Origin: Butyrivibrio proteoclasticus P6B7 | GTDB lineage: Bacteria; Bacillota; Clostridia; Lachnospirales; Lachnospiraceae | Reading direction: 5' to 3' | Length of the DNA stretch: 64,000 nucleotides | Assembly (NCBI RefSeq): GCF_000622085.1 | Contig: NZ_KK211395.1 | Span: forward strand, 108,381-172,380 | Position numbers and translations under genes: made by a program | Part shown: one piece after another, positions 34,069 through 44,119 of the stretch | Position numbering within the stretch: the first letter of the stretch is position 1 | Layout: every line of letters begins with the position of its first letter | The notes under the pieces: model-generated | The model's input: only the letters and a program-made list of their open reading frames with translations | Told to the model about the DNA's origin: nothing | Database searches by the model: none

Positions 34069-35094
34069 ATGATTTTTTGCACATTATTCGACAGTTACTA
34101 TTTAGATAAGGGACTTGCATTATACAATTCCCTCTTAAATGTAACCAACAATTTCAAATTATATATTTATGCTTTCGATGATGTTGCATACAATGTACTT
34201 AGTGAAAAGAAGCTTCAGAATGTCGTAGCATTGCGCAAGGAGGATCTTGAGACCTCATATCCTATTCTTAATAAACTCAAGGAAGAACGCTCAAAGGCAG
34301 AGTACAGTTGGACATGTACTCCAGTAGCGATAGAGTATGTTCTAAAACACTTCAATGAAGAAAGCTGTACATATATTGATGCGGATCTGTATTTCTTTTC
34401 TGATCCGCAGATTCTTTTTAATGAGATAAAATCTGCTGGGGCTAACGTATTGGTAACGCCACACAGATTTACTGACAGTATAAAAGATAGAAGACTGCTT
34501 AATAGAAGTGGTAAGTATTGTGTGGAATTTAACTACTTTGATAATTCGGAGAATTCGTTGGAGGCACTTTCCTGGTGGAAGGAGAAGTGCTTTGAGTGGT
34601 GCTATCATATATACGAGAAGGATCGCATGGGTGATCAGAAGTATATTGAGAAGTTTCCGGAGATGTTTGAGGGAGTACATGAACTTGAGAACCTTGGCGG
34701 AGGTGTGGCACCATGGAATTTAGCTCAGTATGAATATACAGGCAATAATCTGGATAACGGGATGAATGCCCCTGTATTAAGAGAGAAAGCAACTGGTAAG
34801 GAGTTTCCAATTGTCTTTTACCATTTTCAATCAATGCGCTACATTAGTGAAGATTTGATTATAATTAGATCTGAAACTCATTCGAAGAAGACTAAGGATA
34901 TTATATATAGACCATACTTAACAGAGCTGGAAAAAATTAGGCAGCAGTTAAAAAAGCAAGGAATAACCTTTTATGTAGCTCAGTCATATGCGAGTAATCC
35001 AATAATAAAGTTTGTTCAGAAGTATATTCTTCGTTTTAAGATGAAGAGCCTTACGGATGTTTATAATTTGAAAAAGTTAAGGAAGACTATATAA
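34069..35094 (+). CDS. GT8-like glycosyltransferase
   Basis: A 341-residue GT-A protein. FCTLFDSYYLDKGLALYNSL opens the fold, and the metal-binding DxD is Asp104-Ala-Asp106 in YIDADLYFFSDP. LENLGGGVAPWN resembles the acceptor loop of GT8-type retaining enzymes. ATG 34069 is 8 bases after AAGG and is preferred to GTG 34060. It overlaps the methyltransferase frame only if the earlier start is used. It should act in cytoplasmic repeat-unit assembly. Sugar unknown. Confidence 0.85.
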   Translation: MIFCTLFDSYYLDKGLALYNSLLNVTNNFKLYIYAFDDVAYNVLSEKKLQNVVALRKEDLETSYPILNKLKEERSKAEYSWTCTPVAIEYVLKHFNEESCTYIDADLYFFSDPQILFNEIKSAGANVLVTPHRFTDSIKDRRLLNRSGKYCVEFNYFDNSENSLEALSWWKEKCFEWCYHIYEKDRMGDQKYIEKFPEMFEGVHELENLGGGVAPWNLAQYEYTGNNLDNGMNAPVLREKATGKEFPIVFYHFQSMRYISEDLIIIRSETHSKKTKDIIYRPYLTELEKIRQQLKKQGITFYVAQSYASNPIIKFVQKYILRFKMKSLTDVYNLKKLRKTI

Positions 35095-35170
35095 AATAGT
35101 TCTGAGAACTGACGATTTCTATTTATAGAAAGAATTAGTTATAAGGCATAGTTATATGGGAGAGTGGTGC

Positions 35171-36778
35171 ATGGCCATTGATAATTATCGTAAGTTGACA
35201 CTTTCAAAAGTGTTTCTATTTTTATATTTCATAATCATGTTTGGAGCCAGAGCTTTTGGCATTATGGAAGGTAGTCTTGCCTACAACATAGTGCTTGTAA
35301 TCGGAGCTGGCTCTATTTTTCTTAGACTTATTTCAATTGAATACACTGTATTCGAATTGATTGTTATATCCGTTATTATGGCATTTTCTGGGCTTTCCTA
35401 TGTGCTAAGTGGTGAGAAGGGTATTCTTTTGTATCTATGTTTGATGTTTGGTATGAAAGAAATAGCTTCAAAATCTGTGGTAAAGGCTGCAGAGGTTATA
35501 TATGCAATTGCATTTCCAGTCATGGCATTTCTTGCTATTACTGGAATTATTCATGATACGGTTTGGTATATTCAAAGGGGCGTTCTGGGTACATCCACTG
35601 ATGCAATAATACGATGGTCTTTTGGTTATCATCATAGCAATGTGTGTCATATCGTATTTCTGATTCTGTGTGCTACTTTTCTATATTTTTCTCCCAATAA
35701 TAAAAAGAGATTGATAATAGATGCTATAATTGTGGTTGCTATGAATATAATCCTATATTTTTATACTTATAGCAGAACTGGATTGGCGTGTGCTTTTTTG
35801 CTCATATTTATGAATCTTTATTTTGGACTTATCAAGAAGATACCAGTAGTAGTGAAGGCTTTATTAGTTTCGGTATATCCTTTAATAATGGCAGGATCTT
35901 TACTTTTGCCACTGCTTATTAAGCCAGGAAGATTATTTGATGTTTTAGATAAGGTTACAAGCTGGCGCCTTTTTAAGTCATACAATTTCATGCACAATTG
36001 TAATCTTCCTTTGTTTGGTCAAAGGCTTAATATGGACTTTGCTACAATGCTAGATAATTCATATCTTTATGTGATTGGTCAGAATGGCATAGTGGTTGCG
36101 GTTATTATGTTAATTATAAATATAATGACCGTTGTGTACTTAATTAAGCAAGATAATAGAAAAGCTTTAGCACTTGTAGTCATGATTCAGGCCGCTGGAT
36201 ATATGGAGCCCTTCATGTATAACCTTTCATTCAGGAATATTGCCTTTATCTTCTATGGTGAAGCATTCTACTATTATGTAAGAGTACTTGCCAATAGAAT
36301 CAATAATGCGCTTTTACGCAAAGAATTCAGAATTCTATGCCTTGATAAAGAAATAAATACGCTTGATGGTATTTCGAATAGAATTGAAGAATTTAATAAC
36401 AAGCTTACGAGAGCAATTTATGGTAATATTGTAGTGGTTCTTATTGTGTCTGCTATAATAACTGGTATTGCTTATCTTGTTATTAACAATACGTCGCAAT
36501 GGCCAACTGTAGTGTATTCATGTGATGTTAATGCAGATAACTATAAGGAGATTAATGAATATCTGACATTGGATGAGGTGAACTCAATAAGGGAAAATGG
36601 GGGGATCGTATTTAACTACAAAGATGAATTTACACCAGTGTACAAGATTCCGTTTGATTATGGATACATTTATCATATGTTTATCTATACTAAATGTTTT
36701 GCGCTTTTTTTACTTTCGTTTATAGTTTCTTCATTTGGAATGTTAATAAGGAAGAAGCAAATTAAACAGAACGCATGA
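35171..36778 (+). CDS. O-antigen-polymerase-like (Wzy) membrane protein
   Basis: A 535-residue integral membrane protein with about ten to twelve hydrophobic helices and a soluble loop near 380-470. LYFYTYSRTGLACAFLL resembles the S-R-T-G motif of Wzy/Wzc-ligase-type polymerases. Wzy proteins are very diverse, so the call depends on topology, this motif and the position in a polysaccharide locus. ATG 35171 is chosen, with GGGAGAG 6 bases upstream; ATG 35156 precedes it. It would link repeat units outside the membrane. Confidence 0.7.
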   Translation: MAIDNYRKLTLSKVFLFLYFIIMFGARAFGIMEGSLAYNIVLVIGAGSIFLRLISIEYTVFELIVISVIMAFSGLSYVLSGEKGILLYLCLMFGMKEIASKSVVKAAEVIYAIAFPVMAFLAITGIIHDTVWYIQRGVLGTSTDAIIRWSFGYHHSNVCHIVFLILCATFLYFSPNNKKRLIIDAIIVVAMNIILYFYTYSRTGLACAFLLIFMNLYFGLIKKIPVVVKALLVSVYPLIMAGSLLLPLLIKPGRLFDVLDKVTSWRLFKSYNFMHNCNLPLFGQRLNMDFATMLDNSYLYVIGQNGIVVAVIMLIINIMTVVYLIKQDNRKALALVVMIQAAGYMEPFMYNLSFRNIAFIFYGEAFYYYVRVLANRINNALLRKEFRILCLDKEINTLDGISNRIEEFNNKLTRAIYGNIVVVLIVSAIITGIAYLVINNTSQWPTVVYSCDVNADNYKEINEYLTLDEVNSIRENGGIVFNYKDEFTPVYKIPFDYGYIYHMFIYTKCFALFLLSFIVSSFGMLIRKKQIKQNA

Positions 36779-36825
36779 TTACTTTTAGAAGGGCTATTTT
36801 AAAATAGATATATTATAAAGTGGAA

Positions 36826-37887
36826 ATGGAAAGAAAGACATATTGTGATTATTTGAGAATAGTAGCAACGTTTGCGGTTATAGTTCTTCATGTATCAGCT
36901 ACTAATTGGTATGGAACAAACGTAAATGAATTTGCGTGGAAAACCTTTAATATCTATATGAGTATTGTTAGATGGGGCGTTCCGATTTTTGTTATGATAA
37001 GTGGATCTTTATTTTTGAATAAAGATATTTCCTATGGAAAAATATATAGTAAGTATATATTCAGATTGATGTTTGCTTTTTTGTTTTGGAGCCTTTTTTA
37101 CGCGTTAGCATCTGAAGATACTTTGAAAAGAGGAATTGGTTATGGCCTTAAAACACATATGGGTGATATAGCAAAGGGATACTATCATATGTGGTTTATT
37201 TTGATGATAATTGGTGTTTATATGTGTATTCCAATATGCAAAGCTATTATTTCCAATGAATTGGTTATGAAGTATTATTTGTTTTTATCTTTCATATTTG
37301 CGTTTCTTTTACCATGGTTGATTCAAATTCTCAAGGATTTCGTAATAGCAGATAGTGAATCAATGATGAAAGTTATCGGAGTTATTATTTATAATCTAGA
37401 TACAATTGGTATTAAAATGGTTTTGGGATATACATTTTATTTTGTACTAGGTTATTATTTGGACAGAATTTGCTTGAATAAAAAAGCCAGATTAGTAGTT
37501 TATTTTTTTGGGGGGGTGGGACTCATCTTTACAGTCGCAGCGCAACAAGTTTTAGCGGTAAGAATGAAGGAACCCTTTCAGAATTATTTTGGGAATTTTA
37601 ATGTAAACGTCTTGGCAGAAGCTATATGTATACACACTTTCTTCAAATATCACTCATATAAAGGAAGTATCGTAAATTCAAGGGCTGCTTTTCTTTCAAA
37701 CTATACATTTGGAGCGTATTTGATACATGTATTTTTTATAGAGAAGTTATCGTTTATGGGACTAGATACAATGAGCTTCGCACCATTATTATCAGTTCCA
37801 ATCATTTCGTTATTGGTATTTGTCATGTCTATGTGCGTATCGGCAATATTGCATTCTATACCAATAGTTAAAAAATATTTGGTGTAG
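36826..37887 (+). CDS. Acyltransferase family 3 membrane protein, copy 3
   Basis: A 353-residue polytopic acyltransferase. YCDYLRIVATFAVIVLHVSA is the conserved first helix with its His, followed by WGVPIFVMISGSLFLNKD and about nine further helices. It probably O-acetylates, or otherwise acylates, the polysaccharide or a lipid-linked precursor. Start ATG 36826 follows the family pattern; GTG 36820 is also in frame, and neither has a strong ribosome binding site. It is one of four acyltransferase-3 genes in the window, one of them broken. Confidence 0.87.
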   Translation: MERKTYCDYLRIVATFAVIVLHVSATNWYGTNVNEFAWKTFNIYMSIVRWGVPIFVMISGSLFLNKDISYGKIYSKYIFRLMFAFLFWSLFYALASEDTLKRGIGYGLKTHMGDIAKGYYHMWFILMIIGVYMCIPICKAIISNELVMKYYLFLSFIFAFLLPWLIQILKDFVIADSESMMKVIGVIIYNLDTIGIKMVLGYTFYFVLGYYLDRICLNKKARLVVYFFGGVGLIFTVAAQQVLAVRMKEPFQNYFGNFNVNVLAEAICIHTFFKYHSYKGSIVNSRAAFLSNYTFGAYLIHVFFIEKLSFMGLDTMSFAPLLSVPIISLLVFVMSMCVSAILHSIPIVKKYLV

Positions 37888-37956
37888 CAGTCGATAATAG
37901 GATGTATGTTATAGTATAGGAATGATTATAGAAGTGATATTTATAAAGGACTAGTT

Positions 37957-38682
37957 ATGGATCCACTTTTTACTATAATCACTGTCTGTTATAACAGTGA
38001 AAAGACAATTGAACGAACAATACAAAGTGTCTTAAATCAGACTAATAAGGACTATGAGTATTTGATCATAGATGGGGCATCTACTGATGGAACACTTGAT
38101 ATAGTTCGGAAGTATAAAGCTAGATTTGATGGCAGATTAAAGCTCATTTCGGAAAAAGATAATGGGATATACGATGCCATGAACAAGGGAATACAAAAGG
38201 CATCAGGCACTTTAATTGGTATTGTGAATAGCGATGATTATCTAGAAGAGGATGCGCTTGATAATATAGCTAATGCATATGATGGATATGATTATGAGAT
38301 ATTGTACGGGATGCTTAGGACTGTCAGAAATGGACAGGAGGTCCAGGTATACATCAAGAATCATGAGTTGATTGATGAGGATATGATTGCTCATCCAAGC
38401 TGCTTTGTGACCAAGAAGATATATGATGCATTCGGAATGTATTCTCTAGACTATAAGTATTCAGCTGATTATGAGTTTATGCTGAGAATGAGCAGAAATC
38501 CTGAAGTTAAGTTTAAGGAAGTATATAAGATTATATCGAATTTCAGCATAGATGGAGCGTCATCTTCTGTTCGAGGCTATATGGATACATTGAGACTAAA
38601 GAAAGAATATGGTCTTATTGGAAGCGGAAAGTATAGAAGAGAAATGCTTAAATGCAAGTTGTCACTAATTTTGAAAGGCTGA
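37957..38682 (+). CDS. GT2-family glycosyltransferase
   Basis: A 241-residue inverting GT-A enzyme. TIITVCYNSEKTIERTIQSVLNQ cannot be mistaken for another family; IIDGASTDGT binds the nucleotide and the metal site is Asp93-Asp94 in VNSDDYLEEDA. KDNGIYDAMNKGI matches the WcaE/WcaA-type subgroup of colanic acid and capsule loci. The next gene is a WcaB-like acetyltransferase, so this pair resembles the WcaE/WcaB block. It acts in the cytoplasm on the lipid-linked acceptor. Sugar unknown. Confidence 0.92.
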   Translation: MDPLFTIITVCYNSEKTIERTIQSVLNQTNKDYEYLIIDGASTDGTLDIVRKYKARFDGRLKLISEKDNGIYDAMNKGIQKASGTLIGIVNSDDYLEEDALDNIANAYDGYDYEILYGMLRTVRNGQEVQVYIKNHELIDEDMIAHPSCFVTKKIYDAFGMYSLDYKYSADYEFMLRMSRNPEVKFKEVYKIISNFSIDGASSSVRGYMDTLRLKKEYGLIGSGKYRREMLKCKLSLILKG

Positions 38683-38692
38683 TGGGAATAAC

Positions 38693-39277
38693 ATGAATTG
38701 GAACCAGACAGTTCTGTATATTAAAAAGGATATATATCGTAGTATTGGAGATTATTCCATAGGCCTCTTTTGGAAGACCTTTTTTTCTGGTGCCTCAACA
38801 GTCAATCTTTTGATTCATTATAGGCTGTGTCATTACTTTATAGGTAAAGGAAACAAGCCATTCTACTATCTATTTTTGATTAAATTTAAAAAGCTTCAGG
38901 TTCGTTGTGGGATAGAGCTAAATCCGAGGACAGAGATAGGCTATGGATTACGCCTTCCGCATAGGGGAAGTATTGTGATTCATCCTAACACCAAGATTGG
39001 TAATAATTGCGAGATAATGTCTTGCGTTACTATTGGCAATAACATTCTCAAAGATAGAGATGCGGTCGCTACGATAGGCGACAATGTGATGATATGCACT
39101 GGAGCTAGGGTTATTGGGAATGTATCGATTGGAAATGATGTTATTATTGGTGCCAATTCTGTTGTGAACAAAGATATAAGGGAAGGCACGATAGTTGCTG
39201 GAATTCCTGCTAAAGAGATTAAAGATAATGACAATATGGATTATCTTATAAATACGGAGTACAAACCAGGTTGGTAA
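38693..39277 (+). CDS. Serine-acetyltransferase-like hexapeptide acetyltransferase (WcaB-like)
   Basis: A 194-residue beta-helix acetyltransferase of the CysE/WcaB subgroup. LNPRTEIGYGLRLPHRGSIV and the catalytic-His region are followed by repeats IGNNCEIMSCVTIGNN and IGDNVMICTGARVIGNVSIG, and GIPAKEI at the end. In polysaccharide loci this group O-acetylates sugars rather than serine; the amino-terminal helical domain of true CysE is shortened here. It starts 10 bases after the GT2 gene and ends 6 bases before the next glycosyltransferase. Confidence 0.88.
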   Translation: MNWNQTVLYIKKDIYRSIGDYSIGLFWKTFFSGASTVNLLIHYRLCHYFIGKGNKPFYYLFLIKFKKLQVRCGIELNPRTEIGYGLRLPHRGSIVIHPNTKIGNNCEIMSCVTIGNNILKDRDAVATIGDNVMICTGARVIGNVSIGNDVIIGANSVVNKDIREGTIVAGIPAKEIKDNDNMDYLINTEYKPGW

Positions 39278-39283
39278 AGAGTT

Positions 39284-40939
39284 ATGAATAAGACATTTAC
39301 AAATAGAATATTAGGAATAGATGTGTCGGTTACCAGCTTGGAAGATTTGGTTCTGAATATTAAATCACAGCGAGATGATTTTAAAGGACAGACCATTAAG
39401 CTAGTAAGCGCAGGCGAGCTGGTGGAAGCTTCTAAATATTCTAGAAAAGCTGATGAACTTAAGAAGGCAGATCTTTTGCTACCTTCAAGCGAGCCTATTG
39501 CATGGATTCAAAGACTTAGAGGATTTAAAACAGCAGAATCTATCGACGAGGCAAAACTAAGGCAGGAGCTGGCTGATTTAATCCAACATGATGAAATAAA
39601 AATAGATGGCCCCGACTATCAAAATGTTGTAGATGAGATAAAGTTTATTTGTAAGTGCATCCCAGATGCATTTAGGTGGTCAAGGAAGAATAGTAATGAT
39701 AAGAAAGATTTACTGATTTATGCTCATTACTACTATCCAGATGTGGCATCAACAGGGCAGATTCTTACCGAGCTTGCGGAGGGGCTAAATGAAACCTTTC
39801 ATACCACAGTAATCTGCACTGTGCCAAGTTATACGGGGAAGATAGAAAAGAAGTACAAAAAGCATAAGTATTATTATGAGAATATAAATGGTGTAGATAT
39901 ATTGAGAATAAGAGTTCCTGAGTTCAGGAAGAATTACTCACCAAGTAGAATTATCAATATAGTTTCCTACTTTTTTGGAGCTATGTTTGCAACTGCCAGA
40001 GTAGGACATCAGGATTATATATACACAATTTCGCAGCCCCCTGTTCTAGGAGGGCTTCTTGGTGTGTTTGGCAAGCTAATAAAGCGAGGAAAACTGATTT
40101 ATAATATTCAGGATTTTAATCCTGAACAGGTCAAAGCAGTGTCGTTTACCAATAACAAGCTTGTTCTCGGGACTATGATGTTCTTGGATAAGCTTAGTTG
40201 TAGATGCGCAGATAAGATAATCATAGTCGGAAGAGACATGATTGATACGCTAAAAAGCAGATTTCCCAAGAACATGCCAGTTTATGCACATATTAACAAC
40301 TGGATCAATGAGAGGGAAATTGTTCCATTATTATCTACAGACGCTAATGTACAGGCGTTTAAGGATAAGTATGGCCTTAATGGCAAGTATATAATCATGT
40401 ATTCAGGAAATATTGGTCTGTATTACGATTTGATTGAAATAGAAAAGATTATCGGTGAATTTAAGGGCAATAGTGATGTTGCTTTTGCATTTGTAGGCCA
40501 AGGAACAGTTCTTGATGAGATGAAAGCTTATAAAGAAAAAGAAAAGCTCGATAACATAGTCTTTATTCCATATCAGAAAAAAGAGGATTTGGTGTACAGC
40601 TTAAATGCAGGAGATGTGCACTTTGTTGTTAATGCTAAGGGAATTAAAGGCGTTTCCGTTCCTAGTAAACTGTACGGAGTAATGGCAGCAGGAAAGCCAG
40701 TACTAGGCATTCTCGCACCTGGATCAGAGGCGAGGCTCATTGTAGAAGAGGCCAATTGCGGCGTAGTTGCTGAACCTGGAGATTATAAGGAAATCGCAAA
40801 GACGATTAAGTTCTTTATCGATAATAAATATAACCAGACAGTGGTAGACATGGGCAAGAATGGGCGTGAGTTCTTGGAAAGGAAATTAACCAAAGAAATT
40901 TCAATCCAAAAGTATGCGCAGGAGATTTTATCGATATAG
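39284..40939 (+). CDS. GT4 glycosyltransferase with a degenerate GT26-like N-terminal domain
   Basis: A 551-residue two-part protein. Residues about 142-551 are a GT4 enzyme of the WcaI/WbuB type (YAHYYYPDVASTGQI, YNIQDFNPEQV, GVSVPSKLYGVMAAGKP). Residues 1-90 match the first part of WecG/TagA (GT26): ILGIDVSVTSLEDLV, then LVSAGELVEASKYSRKADEL, then ADLLLPSSEPIAWIQRLRGF. The conserved P-D-G of GT26 is replaced by Pro67-Ser-Ser, and the rest of that domain is absent. The front part is therefore probably non-catalytic and may act in membrane or complex binding. It transfers a sugar, perhaps an N-acetylamino sugar, to the lipid-linked chain. Confidence 0.88.
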   Translation: MNKTFTNRILGIDVSVTSLEDLVLNIKSQRDDFKGQTIKLVSAGELVEASKYSRKADELKKADLLLPSSEPIAWIQRLRGFKTAESIDEAKLRQELADLIQHDEIKIDGPDYQNVVDEIKFICKCIPDAFRWSRKNSNDKKDLLIYAHYYYPDVASTGQILTELAEGLNETFHTTVICTVPSYTGKIEKKYKKHKYYYENINGVDILRIRVPEFRKNYSPSRIINIVSYFFGAMFATARVGHQDYIYTISQPPVLGGLLGVFGKLIKRGKLIYNIQDFNPEQVKAVSFTNNKLVLGTMMFLDKLSCRCADKIIIVGRDMIDTLKSRFPKNMPVYAHINNWINEREIVPLLSTDANVQAFKDKYGLNGKYIIMYSGNIGLYYDLIEIEKIIGEFKGNSDVAFAFVGQGTVLDEMKAYKEKEKLDNIVFIPYQKKEDLVYSLNAGDVHFVVNAKGIKGVSVPSKLYGVMAAGKPVLGILAPGSEARLIVEEANCGVVAEPGDYKEIAKTIKFFIDNKYNQTVVDMGKNGREFLERKLTKEISIQKYAQEILSI

Positions 40940-40992
40940 TTAGCTTTATATACTATGAATAGCTGAGATTTTGTGTATGTGAGGGATAGTTA

Positions 40993-42111
40993 GTGTCCAT
41001 ATTTTTGTTTCTTAAACAATTTGTAGATATGATATATACGTGGAAATGGCTTGATGTTGCTATGGTCATTCTTGTTGTTGGAATGCTTGCATATCAGTAT
41101 TTGCTTATCAGACCTGATATCAAGAGTTCTATCAGACCAGCTGATGTTGTTGTACTTCTACTTATGCTGTTACTTTCAGTAAGCTTTCTGCGAGATGTTA
41201 GTGCGTATCAGGCATATATTAAAGTGATGTCAGCCTTTTTGCTGTATTTCATGGGAAGGTTGTATTATGACAGGATTTTAGAGTGCGACGATGCATTATC
41301 TCTTTCTTCGTATTTAATAATCTATATCAATTTCATTTATAGATTATTTGTATTCGGAATAAGGTTTTTCTCAGTAACAAACGCTAATGGTGATTTGTAT
41401 TATTACGATACTGATATGGCATATGCCATGATATTGGCATTCATCTTCATAGCTATGTTTGCTAGAAACTCCGTGTTCAAATATGTGACAATGTTACTTG
41501 TGTGTCCATACATGATTTTTTGGTCAGATGCTGATATTCAGCAGTTGATGTTCGTGCTTATATTTATAGTGCTTCTAATTTATATCGTAGAGATAGCTCT
41601 TAGAAAGAGAGCATTTGCTATGGCAAGCATGGCTATTCTTTTAGTTCTCTTGGTTTCGTGTGTAGTTTTCATACATTTGCCAATGATAACAATGAACAGT
41701 GATGGCATCAGGAACCTTTTTGATGAGAAGCCTTTTTTGAATTTCACCAACATGGAATCCAGATATTCAGATTGGCAGAGTGTATTTGATATAAGAAAAC
41801 CAACGTCAGTTATTGAGATGCTATTTGGGATTAGCTTTAACACTACACTTCCGCTTAGGAGTTTTTATTTAAAAGCGTTTTTTACGACAGGAGTTGTTGG
41901 GATAATCTTAGGTATAGTTCTTATAGCTCTGACATTTATTGCGGCTACTAAGAATGAAGAGAGAAAAAGCTTTTATGTTACAATAATGCTTGCAATTCTT
42001 ATGCTTGGAAGTGGAGTCACTGTTAATACAATGGAGACTACACAGATGAGCTGGTTTATGATGTTATTTGCAGGAATGGTTATTTCTGCTAAAGATAAGT
42101 CTATGGAATAG
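40993..42111 (+). CDS. Polytopic membrane protein, possible second polymerase
   Basis: A 372-residue membrane protein with about nine or ten hydrophobic segments and an outside loop around 230-280 (FLNFTNMESRYSDWQSV). No catalytic motif is recognisable. Size, topology and the loop near SRYSDW resemble Wzy-type polymerases, which often carry a large periplasmic-side loop late in the sequence. Start GTG 40993 has GAGGGA 6 bases upstream. It precedes a GT-C-like protein by 21 bases. The function is inferred only from position and topology. Confidence 0.6.
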   Translation: MSIFLFLKQFVDMIYTWKWLDVAMVILVVGMLAYQYLLIRPDIKSSIRPADVVVLLLMLLLSVSFLRDVSAYQAYIKVMSAFLLYFMGRLYYDRILECDDALSLSSYLIIYINFIYRLFVFGIRFFSVTNANGDLYYYDTDMAYAMILAFIFIAMFARNSVFKYVTMLLVCPYMIFWSDADIQQLMFVLIFIVLLIYIVEIALRKRAFAMASMAILLVLLVSCVVFIHLPMITMNSDGIRNLFDEKPFLNFTNMESRYSDWQSVFDIRKPTSVIEMLFGISFNTTLPLRSFYLKAFFTTGVVGIILGIVLIALTFIAATKNEERKSFYVTIMLAILMLGSGVTVNTMETTQMSWFMMLFAGMVISAKDKSME

Positions 42112-42132
42112 AAGTGAATGGAGAAGTTATAG

Positions 42133-44100
42133 ATGGCTGTGATCATAGCAATAGTTATAGCAATAGCTATAGCACTAATACTTAATAAGAAATTTGAAGA
42201 TACAATTAGTTTGTCTATTTTTGCTATAATAACTATTTTGTATATATCTGGCCTAGTATCAACCTTTATTCCCGGATTATACGCTGTTTATGGGGTGGCT
42301 ATACTGTCTCTTGTTTTTTGCATATATAAGACTGCTAAGAATCAGTCTGCATCAAAGAAGGTAGTATCATCATATGGATTCATTGCATTTATTGTATTAG
42401 CCATATATTTCTTTTTGACTTCATATGGTAGATACTTTGGTAGGATAGATGATTTTATTCATTGGGGAATAGCTGCAAAGTATTATTATTTGTATTCTGA
42501 TTATTCATTCATGTATTCTGGGGATTGGGCTGGAAGGTATCCGCCTCTTGCAACTCTTTGGGCATATTTTTCTACAAAAGCATGGATGAGATGTGATACT
42601 GGAATGATGTTATTTGGACACCAGCTATTTATCGTTAGTTTGTTGATGCCTGTGTTTAACCTTTCCAATACTAAAAAGAGTAAAGTTGGACCAATAGTTC
42701 TTGCTTTGCTTGTTTTGTCTCTTCCTAACTGGATATACAGCGGAAAAGGTGAGGTTTCATATACAAGCTTGATGCCTGATTTGCTTATTGGTGCGCTATT
42801 TTTCTTTATTCTTTGGACATATAGAGAATATAAGATAACTAAAGATAAGTATTATTATTTCTCAAGTTTATATGCGGCTTTTGTTATTACACTTGTAAAA
42901 CAGACAGGTATTATACATGTTCTGCTTGTGGCACTTGCTATCTTTGTCATTAACACTAAGAAGGAAGATGTTACATTGCTCGGAAGTATTAAGGAAATAA
43001 CCCCTTATCTTGTGACAACTGCTATTGCACATTTCTCTTGGGACATATATAAGGGGATGGCGGAGGATGGATTTAATAAAAGTATATTTTATATAATTCT
43101 AAAGATCACACCATTAAAACTCGCTTTTGCTATAGTGTGTTTATTGGCTGTGGTAATTATGCTTTTGGCATGGAGCAGGACAAGGATAATGCTTGAAAGG
43201 CTTTATTCAAAGCATAAACGTTATTTTCAAAGTGCTATCTTTGTTTTGTTTCTTATATTTACAGTGGTTTTAGCCTTCGCGAAGAGATATAAACTAGAAG
43301 GAAATGCATATAGTTATTATCTTAAACACTTTGTTGAGTTCTTTTTTGACACAGAATCTATATATATAGGCTATTTGATCAAAATTCCTATGGCGATATT
43401 TGTTGTTTCGATAGGAATACTAGTACGCTATGTACTTAAGGCACATAAGTCAGAATTGTTGGTTTGGGATGTATTTCTTTATTGCTTTGTTATTTATGCG
43501 ATATTTAGATGCCTCTGTAGAATTATTATTACGCCGACAGAGTATCCGCTTGCATCTCTTCCTAGATATGTATATAGCGGATTAGTTGGTGTCATAATAT
43601 ACTGCTTCTGCATGCTTTTTGAATATATGGATATTAAGGGAAGAGACATTATTTTGCTAGCTTCGTTAGTGATATTCACTAACACTTCAATGATGTTTTA
43701 TGACCTTTTTGATAAGCCTGTGGGTAAGCATTTTTCAGCACTTGATATTTCCTATTTTAATGATGAGGATAGAATCTTTTTGGTAGATACTAATATAGAA
43801 GATGATAGATATGAGTTGGATTTTATGTACAAGGCTGTACCTGCAATTCATAGTGGAAGTGCATTTCAGGCAGATTGGTATTATGAAGAAGATGGTGTTA
43901 GAGAAAGACTTACAGTTCAAAAGGTTACAAAGAATATACTTGAAAATGGATATACTTTTATTTACATAAGAAATGTTGATGATGGATTCGCAGATTACTA
44001 TGCAGATCTTTTTGAGGATGTTTCTGATATAAACAATGAGCATCTATACAAGGTAATTAAGGTGTCAGATGATAGTGTTAAATTGGAGTTATGTAAATAG
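42133..44100 (+). CDS. GT-C-like polytopic membrane glycosyltransferase candidate
   Basis: A 655-residue protein with about twelve membrane helices and a soluble C-terminal domain of about 120 residues. RIDDFIHWGIAAKYYY (from residue 105) places an Asp-Asp pair in the first outside loop, as expected for the GT-C fold that uses polyprenyl-phosphate sugars. RYPPLATLWAYF follows, as in ArnT/PMT-like enzymes. It may add side-branch sugars outside the membrane. The family is not firmly identified. It lies between a possible polymerase and an ABC exporter. Confidence 0.65.
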   Translation: MAVIIAIVIAIAIALILNKKFEDTISLSIFAIITILYISGLVSTFIPGLYAVYGVAILSLVFCIYKTAKNQSASKKVVSSYGFIAFIVLAIYFFLTSYGRYFGRIDDFIHWGIAAKYYYLYSDYSFMYSGDWAGRYPPLATLWAYFSTKAWMRCDTGMMLFGHQLFIVSLLMPVFNLSNTKKSKVGPIVLALLVLSLPNWIYSGKGEVSYTSLMPDLLIGALFFFILWTYREYKITKDKYYYFSSLYAAFVITLVKQTGIIHVLLVALAIFVINTKKEDVTLLGSIKEITPYLVTTAIAHFSWDIYKGMAEDGFNKSIFYIILKITPLKLAFAIVCLLAVVIMLLAWSRTRIMLERLYSKHKRYFQSAIFVLFLIFTVVLAFAKRYKLEGNAYSYYLKHFVEFFFDTESIYIGYLIKIPMAIFVVSIGILVRYVLKAHKSELLVWDVFLYCFVIYAIFRCLCRIIITPTEYPLASLPRYVYSGLVGVIIYCFCMLFEYMDIKGRDIILLASLVIFTNTSMMFYDLFDKPVGKHFSALDISYFNDEDRIFLVDTNIEDDRYELDFMYKAVPAIHSGSAFQADWYYEEDGVRERLTVQKVTKNILENGYTFIYIRNVDDGFADYYADLFEDVSDINNEHLYKVIKVSDDSVKLELCK

Positions 44101-44119
44101 GAACTAGAAAAGGATTGAT

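Noticed and set aside
38693..39277. Serine acetyltransferase of cysteine synthesis
   Set aside because: It lacks the full N-terminal helical domain of CysE and follows a WcaE-like glycosyltransferase, so a sugar O-acetyltransferase is more likely.
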